DNA of 64,000 nucleotides from Rotaria sp. Silwood1 (Eukaryota > Rotifera > Eurotatoria > Philodinida > Philodinidae). Below are positions 14,901 through 32,220 of this stretch, one piece after another (the stretch's first letter is position 1; every line of letters starts with the position of its first letter). The translations under genes and the position numbers were made by a program. The notes under the pieces are model-generated. The model saw only the letters and a program-made list of their open reading frames with translations. It was not told the DNA's origin and ran no database searches. The DNA is taken from the NCBI GenBank assembly GCA_905250075.1, contig CAJNOP010000030.1:926539-990538 (forward strand), read 5' to 3'.

Positions 14901-17900
14901 TCTAAAATAACTTCTTAATTAATAGAACATGATCATGTTCAAATGGAAAATGAATATCTTATGAAACAACAAACAATGCTTTCAAAATCAGCAACATTCA
15001 ATGAAATGCTTAATTTTAAAAGAGAACTTGAAAAAAGTGAACGACAACGTGAAGGACTTTCCGATGAATTAGAGGTTTATTTTTTATTTTAGTTTTTAAA
15101 ATTATTTATTTATTATTTCATAAATAAATTTAGTCATTAATTAATATATGTGATGAAAAAGACAAACTTATATCAAAAACATTACTTGAATTAAAAGACG
15201 TAACAGAAAATTGTGATACATTTGAACGACAAAATACTAAATTACAATATGATTTAACATTAGCATTAGAAAAATTAGAAGAAATGACTGAAGAAGCTGA
15301 ACAATTTGCAAAAGAATCAACAAATTCTCAAAAACAATTAGCAGATTCTGAACAAAAACGAGAAGAATTTCAAATTCAAGCAGAAGAAACAATTAAACAG
15401 TAATATAATATATTTTTTTGACATTCTATAATAAAATATAATTTTATTTAGATGGAAAGCTCGAGTAAAAAAATTTGAAAAAGATATAGAACGTTATAAA
15501 CTTGATTCAACACAAATGTTAGAAAAAAATGAACAATTAATTAAAGAAATCAATACTTTTAAATCACAAGAATTAATTTTACGAGAACAAGTTACAAAAT
15601 TTGAAACTGATCTAAATTTAGTCAATGTTTGTATATATTAATAATTTTCAGAATTTTCAATTATTTATTTTAGACAAATTATAATCAATTAGAAGAACAA
15701 TTTAAACGAAATGAAAATAATGTAACGAAAAAATATTTTTAATTTAAATAATTTTAAGAATATTTAATAGATTATTCAACTTCGTGCAATTCGTGCATCA
15801 CAAGAAGTTGAAATTACAACGTTAAAAGAAACAATCTATGAAGTAAGATTTATTATCATAAAATTACTATTAATCGAGAGGAATGCAACAAGAAGACAAA
15901 CCGTTATTAATTTTGCTTGTTCTCAGTAGACTCTAGTTGATGACAAAGAGTCTCGTCTTAACTTCGGAAGGTTCTTGTACTAGAAGATCTTTATGGATGT
16001 GTCTTTTATTACTGTCAATTCAATCATGTCAGAAAATGTTTCGTTTGTTTTGTATTCCGATCAATCTATTATTTGTATAATAACAACAGTTATTAATTTA
16101 AGCTTAATTCCTATCTATAACGCTGATACTACGCCTAAATCAATTCTCAAATTAGTTCTATATAAAAAAAAGTCATTTGCTTTTATCTGTACATGTATAA
16201 TAGAAAGAAGACTTCTACCATAAAAGTTCCTAATGAGATTGGCTGATTATGGAACTAGTATTTTCCTTCTAGATGTGTAAATATATAAAGAAAATTTGGT
16301 TTTATACAGAAGGAAATTCTGAATGTTCTGCATCTTAGAATAAGAGATACTAGAAAATTTATCACTTCCTCAATAAACTTATTTCATTGAGAATTTTGTT
16401 CGTACAAAGTTCGAAGTCAAGTTTCCACGTGATCACAGTTTTTTCTTAACAAAAAAAAGCAGTAAAATTTTGATATCCTAAGAACAAAGGTCCGAGAAGT
16501 CAAAACATTTCAGGCTTTTCTATTACTCACTAGTACTCATCTAATAAACATCGTTTCGATTGAAAAAGGGATCGGACGCCTGTAGACGTTACCTCGTGAG
16601 CAAATGCAGAAACCTGCTGTTAAAATAAACTATTTTTATATGATTTCGGCACGGTTCTATCAAGTCGAATAATGAGAATATAAGATTCTATGTTAAAATT
16701 TCACTTATCTTTGAGTAGAGGAAGTTTTTTTTTAGCGATTGTCAAATGAATTTGAATCTGAAGTTGAAAAGAAATCATTCCAAATATAAAACATGGATAA
16801 ACTCTTTTATTATTATTTTTTTTGCATTTAAAGTTTGAAAAGCAACTCTCTATTCAACGACAATGTCAGTTAAAAATTGATAAAGAAAAACAGAATCTTC
16901 ATCAATTATTACAAGAAGAAATCAATCATCGAAATAATCTTGATTTAAAATTAAAACAATCTGAAGTTCGAATTTTTTTCTTCTAATTTAAAGGAAAAAT
17001 TAATTATTTCATATTTTAGAAAGATATTGAAACAATAAATATATCTCGTTCTCAATTGCAACAACAAATTATCGAACTTGAAAATGAACGAATAGTAGAA
17101 ACTATTTCTCTTATATTCGTTTTATTTAAAAACAAAAGGATGACATTTTAATTTTAGAATTTATTACAAAAAATTAAAGAAATAGAATTTGAAAAAGAGT
17201 CATTATCAAAAGAAAAAACAAAATTTATTTCATTAGAAAATGATTATGAAGATATTAAAGTTTGTTGAAATAAATCTATTTTATATATATAAAATATCAA
17301 TATTATTTTTTTTAGAGAAAATTAGAAATAACTAAAGTTGATTATACACATGGTATGAAAGCATTACAAATGGATTATGAAAATAAAATTGAAATATTTC
17401 AAGTAAAATTCATTTCGTAAATATAATTATTTTCTTGTTATCATTTGATTTTTCTAGTTACAATTATCTGATGAAACATCACGAATTGCTATGTTACAAC
17501 GACATGAATTAGAACATAAACAAGAAATTGAAAGACTTCAAGAAAAAGCAGCAAAATTTGAAGATGAAGCAACTCAAGCACACTCTACTATTGATATTTT
17601 ATCAAGAGAAATTAATGATAAAGTAATTATTTATTTTAATGAGACAAAATATAAATTCTACAATATTCCTCTACGATCATCTTTATGTTAATGATGGAAT
17701 CACCCAAACTTATATCCATTGCTTGAGTTAATATTGCAGTTAGAAGAAAGTGTCGATAAGACTAGAAAAAACATTAAATTGTTCGTCCACAGAGTTCTTT
17801 AGAATTGAGTAATGGTCATTTTATTGAATTTTCTATTCAGCTTTACATATATACCAAAAAAATTAAAAAAAAGGAGAACTTTGACATCAAAATTAGTATC

Positions 17901-20318
17901 ATCGCATTTCGTCGACAACTTTTTCTTCCTTTGACAGTTCGCAATTTAATAATTAAGCACTGTTTTAGAAGTGAATCACTATTAGTGTTTTATAGGTGAT
18001 AGTTCAAATATATAAAGATATGGGTACGAATGTGATTCTTGGTGTAGTTGTGGATGTTGATGTTAGTGTGAGTTAAAAGAAGATCAACATCCACATCCGT
18101 TCTTGTTCAATGTTATTATTTAAAAATACACAAGTCTATTGTTATTAATCATTTTTCTAGGTTGAATTTTAACGAATAAGTAGTGGCTCTTGACATGAGA
18201 GAAAATCCAAACATCGGTGCTTCGAAGTGCGAATAAAGTGCTATACTTCACGACACATACTTAAATCTAGATCGAAAATTTAGTTAAATGACTCCAACTG
18301 GGCTCCAATTGCTCATCAAAACGAATTTTTGTAGACTTTTGTTAGTCTCACCAAGGTGTTCTTATAAGCTGAATATAAATTCAAGCGGTAAGCATCAATT
18401 GAGGTGGTTCCCTCGTCAGTCTTGGTAGTTTCATAGTTCTATATTAAGCAATATAAGTCGATTGATTGCAAGTTTTTGAAAGATGCAACCAGATATGATG
18501 CTACGAGCTTGAATTCTTCGATAACTTGCATAAATCTACTTCTTATTCAGTAATGAATGAGATAAAGAACAAATATTCTTATCCTTCTATATATTGATAA
18601 TTCGATTAAAATATTTTCTTTTATTATAAAAAATTTGATATAGATTAATTTATATATTGTTGTGTATGCTTTTTTTTAAGGCTAGATTGATCGATGAATT
18701 AGAATCAAAGTATGCATTAAAGTTTTATTTACTAACAAAATAAAAATATTATCTATTCATAGAATTAACAAATTGACTGTTGAAACAACACATCAAAGAA
18801 ATCAAATTATAAAAAAAGAAAACGATTATCAAGTAAATATAAGGATAATTTTTATCTTGAAAAGTAAATAAGTTATCGATTTAGAATTCTTTTCAAACTA
18901 TTTACAATGAAATAATCTATTGTACAGAATGTTTATCAAATGATTCTAATGAACCATTTGTTATTATCGAATCTGCAACAATATCTCGTGATGATATTGA
19001 AGTTTGGTTGAGTAAATTTAAAGTAAAACAAAAAAAAAAATAACCGCTAAAATTTGACTTTGTTTTTTTTTCCTTCTTATTTTGAAAAACAAAAAGGCTC
19101 ATCTTAGTTGGCTTAAACAAGAATTAGAAATTCATCAACAAGAAGAAAAAAAACTTCGTCAAGATCTTGATAATGCATTACTTGATTGTGAATCTGATCG
19201 AAAATATTTTGCATCTGAATTAGCAAAACGAGAAATTATTATTAATGAAATTACTAATAATCATCAAGTTTGTGAACGAGAAACTTTAAATACATCGAAT
19301 GAATATAAACAAGTCGAATATAATAAACATCATATATTAACTGAGGTTTATTTTTTCTAATTCTATAAAAATATCGTAAATTTTTATTTTACATAGGATG
19401 AACGTGATCGTATTGATGATCGATATCGACAGTAAGATATTCAATATTATTCATACTTATAGAATTATGTGCGTGTCTCTAAACTAATTATCAGATTTCG
19501 ACTCGGATTTGATTCAAAAAATGAATTCAATTTGATTTCTAACTAGACTTTTATTTATCTATTATTTAAACATAGTCTCACTGACAATGTTTTGGTATCT
19601 AATTAAATGATCATTCTTCTCTATCAATATTTGGCAATGTTTCATCAATCACAGAGTCTTATGGCAGTCGTTTTGCTTATATCTGCTGAAGTCAAAAGAA
19701 AGATTCTATATGGATTTCGCTGACTGTTTATATCTATTGGTATGAAATGACTTCACAGAATATAATCGAGTTGGAATAAACAGTTAAAATCAGTACAGAA
19801 AGTTCATGCATTTGCATGTTTATTATGACACAAAACTAATTTTATTTTCATGATTAAATTTGGTGACTTATTCATCATTTGTTAATATTCCTTTCACAGC
19901 TATCGAACAAAGAATTTCTTTACTTTGTCGAAAAGCTATAATTAGATCTTCAAAAAAAAAAAAAAAACAATGAATATTAACATAACTTAAAGTATATATT
20001 CTACTAATTGAGCTTGAGATTTTCTATTTTAATTGATCAACTAATGAGAATTCGAAATTAACAGAGATAAAATCAAATCCTAGTCTGGATAATAAAATAC
20101 TAACAAATTTTTTTTATTACTAAAATCTTACACTGTATATATATAATGAAGTATTGAATACACTTGCATTTTCTAATGAATATCAATTTTAATTGACTTT
20201 GTATTTTGCTTGGAAATTTTCATAAATTTAAATCTTTTTGTTTTTTTTTAGATTTCAAATTATGATCGATTCAGTTAAACGAGAATTACATACAGCAAAA
20301 TTACAACTTTCATCTTAA
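11990..20318 (+). CDS. CEP128: CEP128-like centriolar coiled-coil protein
   Basis: CEP128 is a long coiled-coil protein of the mother-centriole subdistal appendage. About 20 small exons can be followed from the ATG at 11990 (MSLTTKRQLPNLNN) to the TAA at 20316-20318; the first are 11990-12064, 12138-12212, 12294-12413, 12457-12517 and one starting at 13798. The product is nearly all heptad-rich Glu/Lys/Gln coiled coil. Two blocks recall vertebrate CEP128: a central one with SEQKREEFQIQAEETIKQWK (about 15345-15455) and a C-terminal one with WLSKFK, then HLSWLKQELE and EKKLRQDL (about 18995-19165). It looks shorter than the roughly 1,090-residue vertebrate protein. Four introns exceed 800 bp (12518-13797, 15845-16835, 17620-18680, 19435-20250). 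The name rests on similarity recalled by eye; another centrosomal coiled-coil protein is possible. Confidence 0.72.
14400..14925. repeat. probable inserted element in a CEP128 intron, with (TA)n
   Basis: This intron is about 550 bp where most neighbours are about 60 bp. Its interior (14525-14840) is visibly less AT-rich than the surroundings and ends in an (AT)n run at 14851-14872. The composition jump suggests an insertion. No terminal inverted repeat could be paired. Confidence 0.35.
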
Positions 20319-20527
20319 TCTACACAATAAGTCTCAATTTTTGTTCCACTATAAATACTTCTGATTTTATGATGTGCTCATATTTACAGTAGTAAATCTT
20401 TTAATTTTTGTATTGTCTTAGTGTTTAGTATAACTAATCTTTTGCATCAGATAATCATTAACGATATTGCTATAGTTTTTTTTTTAGATAAAAATCAGAT
20501 AAAAGAGTATTAATTTGAAAAGATAAT

Positions 20528-23224
<2,697 letters not shown>

Positions 23225-25715
23225 ATTTTAGTTTTTATTATCTAGTCGAATTATTTTTATTTGTAAATAAATATTTAACAAATTTATTTAAAATCTATAT
23301 TAAATTTTCTTATGTTCAAAATTGAATCATCCATTTTGAGAGATGATCTTCTTTTAGTGGATCTGTTTGTTTTATTTTATAAGACATTTCGATTGAAGTG
23401 TCTGATACGCTTCAGTCAATTCTTAAGCACTTTTTTTAGTGTTTATTCACGAATCAGATTATTTTATTAATTAATTTTTTTATACTATTACTGTGATGTA
23501 CTGACAAATAACACTGGTGATTTATCGTATCAATATTTAAGTGTATGTTGAAGTTTTCTTTGTCATTGTATTTCTGTTCATTCACTATGCATATTCCTTT
23601 TTGTTCTATTGAATATTCCAGTATGTCACTGCCCATACATATATATATATATACGTGTAATCTTACCTGTTATCTCTCGTTTGTTCTTATTCATCTCGGC
23701 TCTTTCTTCTTTCATCTTACGAAGATATTGTCTCTGCTGGTTTCTTCATTTCTTACATACTAAATAAACTAGGTATTAACCGTAATTTCTGACTTTCTCA
23801 ATTAATGACGATCGGTGACAATTTCAATCAATGTTCAGAAATATTTCGAGTACTTTTTGCTGAACGTAAAAAACCATCAATGATCATAATGTATACTAGA
23901 AAGAGTGGACATATTATCTTGATTTTGGCATTCTTTTGACAAACAACAAAGTAATTGGAAGAAAACATCAGAGTTTTTATTAATTAGATGTCAATCTTCA
24001 GCAAATCGTATAGATGAAAGAGACAGAAATGAAAAATTTCTATCGGGTGTCTTATATGGAGAAGTGTGTTGTTAGTATTTTTGGAAATTGTCCTCTACTA
24101 CGCCCTTGTTTAAAACATTTTTTTATCAATAATTAGTGCTTGAAATTCTACACCAAATGGAACATTTGATTTAATAAATATAATCTCCTTCATTTGTTTT
24201 AATTACATGGCATTCTACTGTAAAATTAAAAATAGACTTCAAAATTTTTTCTTTTTCAATTTTTTTGACTGAACGTGCTATTTTGTCTATCAATGTTGCC
24301 ATTTTGTTCTTACATGGTTCCAACTCACGTCTTCAGCAAATTCATGCCATAGGCTATAATCTGCCTTCAAGATATTAGCCTTTATACGAGCTGTGTATGA
24401 ACGACCAAGAGAGTATAAGAGATTGATAGAGCCGGTGCTTTCCGTCATTTTTATCCATAATCTAATTATCCGCTTAGGATACCACTCTGCTCAAACTGCA
24501 ATAGCTTATGCTGATCCATCATCATTGTTCATATTTACTTTTTATAATTGTTTCTAAATCTTTCATTTTTATCTTTTACCAAATATGTCGAAAACAATTT
24601 TTGAATCCAATCGTTTCTGTCTTTATCGAGAATTTTAAGCACTTTCTTTTGATAAAAGAAGTGTTTTAGTCAATGGAATAATATAGAAGAAATTTCAAAA
24701 TTACTCATAGTGCTATTCTTTATAGGCACTTCCGATATATTTGTACACTTTCTTGGTGATGAAATCATTTCATCGTCATCTAAATCTTCATATAATACAG
24801 ATTATGATTGTTCGATACATTCATTTGTGCAAGAATGCTCGTTAAAGACGAATCATAAGCCTATTGTATTTGCTCAATTCAGTAGCTTTTCGTAATTTTT
24901 TATATGGCTTACTACAGTTGGAATTGGAATTTTCTTGTTGAATGTACTACAAATAAGTTATCTGTATAATGAAATACTTGATTTCTTGTTTTTGTCAGCT
25001 TAATTTCATGAATATTCATGACTTTTCTACTATTTTATTTCAATTGTTTTTGAAAAGTAAAGAATAAGATCATTAACAGTTTCGTTTGAAATAAGGAGAA
25101 GACTATTTTTTAACCTTATTTTCATCTTTACTTCTATCAGAATTATAGGATTAGTTCATCATCACAAGATGCTTCGAATTCCGTCTTTAAAAAAAAGACA
25201 TCAAACTAATTCGATAAGTTTCTCATTACTATTCTTGCAGAAAGTTTCTCAGTGCATCTTCCAAAAAAAAATCAAGATTATACTATTTATCTCTGCTAAA
25301 ATATTTGTAAGAACTAGATCCTTCGACAATTATGCTTCAGGCCGTAGGTGTATCTAACTTGCAAAGTAATTTCATCATAAATCGATTTCGATTTTATGAT
25401 TGCGACCTGTATTTTGTACTTTTTTTTATCGTTTGTTAGCTTATCAGATGCACCATTTGAATTTTGATGTTACGTATGCAATTTATTTATTTAATAATAC
25501 TTAGTTTTGAACAAAAATAATGAAACAAGACACTGAATTTAAGCGAGAATAAGTATTTTGAATAATAAAGTTAGTTAAATACAAAAAAAGACTGCTACAA
25601 GAAACGAACAACGAAAAAAACTAGGTGTTATTGGAGTAAAAAGCGAACATTATTTGGCTGATTGATAAATAATACGAATGAGCTAAAAAGCATATACTAC
25701 ATGACAGACAATTAG
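23225..25715. other. gene-poor spacer with a diverged repeat
   Basis: No exon chain was found between the TTLL9 stop and the GPCR stop. The part at about 23845-24060 is clearly related to 31194-31405 in the same orientation, sharing TAATTGGAAGAAAAC and nearby blocks; neither copy has an open frame. A short (AT)n run lies at 23637-23653. Confidence 0.45.
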
Positions 25716-26900
25716 TCAAGTATAACAGAATAAAATGCGTGCAAAATATGCGATGCCTTGTTTGATGATTTTGATAGATTTTTGTCGGAATAAGGTTGTT
25801 GTAAGACAGTAAAGATAGAAGCCTATGCCAAAGTAAAGACTTGACCAAATCAAAAGCATGGCTCGTACAAGTACATGGGTGTAAGAATCAAAAGTAGAAA
25901 CATAAACACGAACAACAGTATAGGTATGCAAAGGAATTTGAGTAACGATAAATGTAAAAACATTCACTACTGTCATCAAAACTAGGGCTCGATCAAGGAC
26001 AGACATCGATCGTGTTGCACCTTGTTGTCGGACTTTCTGACCATTGACAACGATGACGCTTACGTTCCAAGCATTGGTTACCGTAACTCCCTGCTGGTTG
26101 ATACGATGACGAGATTGACGAATATTATATAGTACACGAATGTTAGCCATACTCATAATCAAAATCGGTACAATGCAGGTGATAATGGCTCGACAAGGAA
26201 AAAAAATATTCTGAATAAAGAAGGCATACATCGGTACATTACGACTTGCACAAGCGCCCGTGTTCGGATTTTGACTATTTAGAGGACAGAAAAAAAATGA
26301 AAGAAGTATACAGAAGATGACTAAATATATGATTGTCACTTTATAAGCATTTTTTCGTGTACAGATTACCTTTGAACGCATAGGCATTTCAGATCGAATG
26401 AATCGATCAAGTGAAACACTCATTGCTAGATAACTACTCATCGCTCGACTCACATTAAGTACGAACAGCTGAAGACGGCATTGAAAAAACACATTTACAT
26501 AAATGTAGACATTATAAGTGATAAGAAAATCAGTGCACAATGTCCACAAGTGTATGGTATTGAAAATAATCATCACAGCAAAGAGAAGACCTGTAGAAAC
26601 TTTCCGAAATTCACGTTGTGAGTAGAAAACGACGAATGAAAGAAGATTGCCGAGGAAACCGAAGCCATAACTAAACAATAGATTAATAGAATGAATAATC
26701 AGATAAGCAAAATGATTCACTTACGTAATACTCGCTAACACTGTTTCGAACCACAGCAGTACAACAAGCGGTGAGTGTACTCCAAAGACAGAAGATGCCT
26801 TCACGTTGCCGATAGTGTTCCAGTTCAAATCAATGATTGTCATATTGTTGTCTGTGTACAATTCGTTTACCAAAATTGTTGCATTGTAAGCCATTGTCAT
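25716..26900 (-). CDS. Divergent rhodopsin-type GPCR (orphan)
   Basis: Two exons, 26725-26900 and 25716-26670, join in phase to give 376 aa. The ATG at 26900 follows a likely 5'UTR acceptor; the open frame upstream lacks an ATG. The short N terminus has several N-glycosylation sites (NMT, NAT). Seven hydrophobic helices follow: TM1 with GN (GFLGNLLSF), TM3 ending SLDRF in place of DRY, a conserved Cys before TM3 (FQCRL) and in loop 2 (GACAS), TM5 starting CRAIITCIVPILIM, TM6 TFIVTQIPLH and TM7 SLYFGIGFYLYC. The Asp of TM2 and NPxxY of TM7 are absent, so G-protein coupling may be unusual. The overall style resembles peptide (FMRFamide-like) receptors expanded in rotifers. The ligand is unknown. 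Confidence 0.8.
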
Positions 26901-29900
26901 GTTTGAGTCTAATAAAAAATGATTATGAGATAGACTATTTTGGAAAGACGGATATATTAATGTGAAAAGCAAGAATTTCAGTTCTTTTTAAACTCAAAAA
27001 ATCGTTAGATCAGCATGTTTTCTTCACTTTTGGAAACTAGCAGGATGTCTTATGTAAGTTATCACGTATGTTCCGGATTTTCTTGTTGTTCAAAAACTGT
27101 CAAATAAGCTTATCAGCAGTTCTTTTCGTATGAAAAAGCCTAAAGAATGCATCGGTATAATTACGATGAAGAAAAAACGTAGCTGACTGGAAAAAAAACC
27201 AAATTAAGAAAAAAGTGATCTACTCGTAAAATCGAATGAAATTAATTATATCATTCTGATCTATCGTTATAATGTAGATTGTGACGAAAAAATTCTCTCA
27301 GAATAGAAATGTTATGAGAATAACTAATGTGTTATCATTATAGAATCAAAAACAGCAAGTGATTGGAAAGTTTTCAACATATAAAATGTATGCAAAAAGT
27401 TTCTTGAGAAAATTCTATATAAATTTAATTATTCAAACGCAGAGTATATTTGAAAACTATTCGGGTGAAGAAAACGTCAATAATTCTTCTACGACCAAAG
27501 TGTTTCACGTGACCAGTTACATAATTTGATGCTACATTTCTTCAAGTTTAACCAAATGTAACTCAGCTCATATTTCTCTGATTGCAAAGATTAAAACAGA
27601 AGATTGTTTCGGCGATGACCATATAAGAATAATTTTCATGCTTGGAGAATAAACATTCAGTCAAATTTTATAATGAAACATCAAGAGAGCATTGCATTAA
27701 AGATAGATTTCTGAATTTTGATTTAAACTGATATTATAGCAGATTGATAACTATCTGCTAGATATGCAATAATTAGAGCAGAAAAGCGTCGGTAAAGTTG
27801 TCTTGTGTCATTGGAAATATGCAGAGATCAAGTGTTCTCACAGCTGAACAATTGCCTCAACACTACAAGTATCAAAATGTCGAAAAAAAAACCGAAATTC
27901 AGTTACATCAATTTTATGCTCAACATTTCTCTTTATTATTAGAACCAAGATTATGCAACAATTTAATGAGCTACACGTTCAGTGGATCCACTGCTATTTG
28001 AATCTGTTCGATGGAAACACATGAAACACAATATCTACAAGATAAGAACGAACTGATCTTGTTGAATTGAGAATAAAAAAACTTTTGTGCAATTTCTATT
28101 GAAATAACATGCATGTCAAATACGATGGAGTTCTTTCATTCATAAAGAAGGATCCACACTATATTTGTCATTGTACGTGACGGAATCGAAGAGTCAGCAT
28201 TTCAAAGGTTAAATGAACTAATTTAATGATGTTTTCAAAGATTGTCTTGTTTTGAACGTTAATGAGTACGAAACTGCTACAAAAGTCATCATAACATTTA
28301 ATAGAAGAGATCAATTTATTGTTTATTTAAGATTTCGACAATAGAAATTCACAATCATCATCACAAACTACACAATAGTGAAAAGACAATCTCTATGCAT
28401 ATTACAATCGACCAATTGATAGAACTTTAACAATATAAGAACAATAAAGAACTAATAATAATTTACGATATACTATTGTTTGTAACATATATTACATATG
28501 TAACTTGTTGTCGACAGGCATTATCTCATGTAAAAATGTTCTATCTGCACATAACTTTATTAAGAATTTCCTTACTTTTGATGTAAAAATAGATTTTCAC
28601 TGGTAATTCTTCTTTATCAGTTTGTCTCAAGCACTAAAGCTTTAGATCATGTGGAATTGATGAATGTTCTTTTTTTCATGAACATGTTTAGTTTCATTCG
28701 ACGATCGTGTTTCCTTCTTGATGTTAGCCTGGTGTTTCTTTATTCTAGATTTTTTTTCTTCTCTCTATCTTCTCAATGTAATATTTCTCACAATTCATGC
28801 ATGATATTGTGCCTGGTAATTTTTTTAATACTTTTTTGATTTTTTCGACTCTTTTTTCAATCGGAAGAAGTGGACATTTAGTTATAAAGAGTTTTCAACA
28901 AGTTATATTAATTTGTATAGCAGATTGGATTGTTTCTGTTTAGAAATCGCTGTTCAGTAATTATTTTTCTTGCATGTATACTGGTTGCTAATAAAATGGT
29001 CGATAACCATTCATGACTAAGATTTGTTTTCATCAATTTCAGCTTGTTATCTTTTAATTTGTGAGGCAAAGAAATTGAAATCATGAGAATGACAAATATT
29101 CGAATTTAAATTGATTTACATTTTGTGCATTGATTATTGTTGTATAGTAAGTAAAGATTAGTATTGGTGGGTTCTCAATGTTGCATACTATTATATCGTT
29201 TTATTCTAATTTATTTCGACTTGCTAGTGTACATCCAACAATGATTTAGCTTTCATGACAGTTATGTTTAATTCTAAATTTTATATTCGATTGCCACTTA
29301 ATAACTATTATTAAAAAGTTGTTCATATTTTTGTTGATTTTTTTTTCTAAATATTAAATCTATATTGTTCACACATCTGATGCATATCAATAGTTGATTT
29401 TTAGAGAATCTATTCAGTTTCTGCTCAAGTGTTGACATCAATAAATCGATTACTATTAGTACTGATTGCGACCTGATTGAACCTCTATTTATTTGTTTAA
29501 ACACGTTATCGAGAAATATAAGTGTAATGTTACATACAGCCATGTTTAATAATTATTTGAATTATGAACGATTAAAACAAATACAGGGTAGGAGTCGATC
29601 TCGTAAATAATCTATATAGAGCAATATCTATATTTTCATGCGCAAGAACAGTTTTTGTGTAAATAATCGATAACAAGGCTAGTATTTTGAATTTTGTTAA
29701 ATATTCGCTCAGAAATTTCAATAAGTCGCGAAAATAAGATGATGATTTACAAGGCCTATTATTTTTTTATAAGCTAGTAATGATATTTAGATAGGTGGAG
29801 ATTTGATGACCCTAGAGAAAATATAATAGGGCTTAGAGAATAATTAAATTCATGAGTTTTTAATTAACTATAGTTGGTAGCATAAGAGGAGAAAGCACAA

Positions 29901-32220
29901 TGAATATGATAATAAATTGCTGTATTAGTTACATGGTAATTTAATAATTTGAAAATAAACTTATTCATAGATTTTTCTTTCTTTGTCCATGTATGTTAAC
30001 AAATTTATAGTATTTTTATCCAGATCACTCGTGTAAATATTCTTGTAACAGCTCTAAATCAGAATAAATTACTTCATATCTTAGATAACCTAATAATTTG
30101 TTAGTTCAATTATCAAGTTTGGGTATGAATGAATGAAAAGACGAAACCCAACACACAAACATCTCCCCATGTAGAATTCATGTCAAAATGAACTTTTGCT
30201 TGAGCATCTGGATAATATATCATTAAATAACAGAAGAAGTTTATAGTCATTGCTGTTTTATTGTGACTTTAGAAAATTAATGCATCAACTTCCTCTTAAA
30301 TATCAATATCATCTGATAGAAGCTTTTCAGCATGCCGTTGAGTCAGATGACAATCGAGAAATACAAAACTATTTTTAGTCTTCTTTTCAATATTACTTGT
30401 CATTTCTTCGACATTGAAAGCAATGGTATATTCTTCAATAATTTTTATTAAGTGAAACAACATTGTCAATGGTTATTCAAAGAAGAAGAACTGCCTACTG
30501 TGAAAACTCATATAGAACTTCAAGTGTCTTTCTCTGTTCACATTCGTTTGATCGTCGATCGATAACAAATACAGATCACATTCCTGATTATCTTGAACGT
30601 CTACTTATTATTTCAACAAATCTAAGTCAAAATCTTGATTTCAACTAGATTCTATCTTATTTAGCCTAGCAGGCACCTGGAAAAACGGATTTCTTCTTAA
30701 TAATTTTCTTCAGTTTTGAGATGTGTGTTCATTGCTGTCTCTGGAATAAAATCAAATAATCAAAGAAGAATACTACACAGATATTTGACGAAACCATTCA
30801 ACAAATCAGTAATAATGTCAAGTGTATATGCAGAGATATATGTATAAAGATCATGAGTTGTATTTGGTTGTTTTGCATATTTATAAATACGCTGAGCAAG
30901 AATACATGATTGTTCGTTGAATGTGAACACTTAATTATATAAAAATTGAGTATCGTAAAATAAAGATATGATAAGAAGACGACAACTATACCATTTATCA
31001 TTGTTACCAGTTACTGGAAAAACAAAGTAGTTCAAATCAATTGATGAAATTCGTCAAATGTGTAAACGAGTTATAAGCCAGCATTGAAAGAACTTATAAT
31101 CAAATGATTTCATAGGTTGCTCGCTATTGCTAATAAATGTTTATTCAAATTGAAGAAATAATATCTTGTCAGAAAGCAAAAAGTATATATATATATGTTT
31201 CGAGTCCTTTCGCTGAACACAAATAATAAAACCATTGTCTATATTCGATACTAAAGTTAGAAGAGGCAATTGTCTTGATCTTGACATTCACTTGACATGC
31301 GCCACAATAATTGGAAGAAAACGTAAGGTTATTTATCAATCACATGGAAATTTCTAACACATGAATTATATGAAGATGTCAGAAGTTAAATATTTCTATC
31401 ATCTTTGTATAATTGTAAATGTCGTACTAAAAAAGAAAGAACATATTTAACAATATGAACCGAACCGGAAAAACAAATAGTTATTATTATCATTAATAAT
31501 AGCATGTTGTTGATGCTTGTAAAAAAAAGATATGTCCATGTAATATTTATAACGATCATAGAAAAGAAAAAGAAAAACTATGTAACAATCAGAGAACTAT
31601 ATCACAGTGATTTATCTTGTTTGAATATTTTTCAAAGTTGAGGCACATTCAAAGTGTAATGAATAGAGCTAATGTTTAGATAATTTCGTTTTTATCTTTT
31701 GTCAATAATAAAAGTTCTGATTGCCAAGATCCTTGTATTAATAGCTATGTGTTTAAGATTAATCTAAATAGTGAAACAACGACGTCAAGAAGTACAATCA
31801 AAGAAAATTATCATTTCATTTTCTACATTTTCGTTCTAACATCTGTGGCCTCCTAGCTCACATTTTTCTTTCTTCAATCATGTAGTATCTTCATTTGTTT
31901 CGACTCATACACGAACATATGGTGACTTACATGTTTCTTTTGCATATTATCTAAAGATGATACACGAAGAAAATGTTGAGATATTCCAGTGCACATTCGT
32001 TGCTTTTCACTAGCATATGTGTCATTCGATATTATCTTGTGTATCTTTCTTCATTTAAAACTTTTTCACAAGATGTGCATGAAGGCATGATTATTGAATG
32101 TATAAATAATATTTCGTGTTTTTTTTCTTCTGAATCTTACATATCAAACATTCATTCTAAATAAGCACGTATGATTTTAGATTTTGACGTTTTATTGAAT
32201 TGGTAAAAAAAAAAAAAAAG
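26901..32220. other. 5.3-kb gene-poor spacer with repeat relics
   Basis: No gene could be supported. The stretch 31194-31405 is a diverged copy of 23845-24060. Open frames at 27798-28001, 28651-28839, 30463-30648 and 31973-32164 are 60-67 codons long, with no recognised domain and no joining exons. A short (TA)n run lies at 31187-31197. Confidence 0.45.

Noticed and set aside
27798..28001. 67-codon plus-strand frame in the 26.9-32.2 kb spacer
   Set aside because: Not recognisable, isolated and short.
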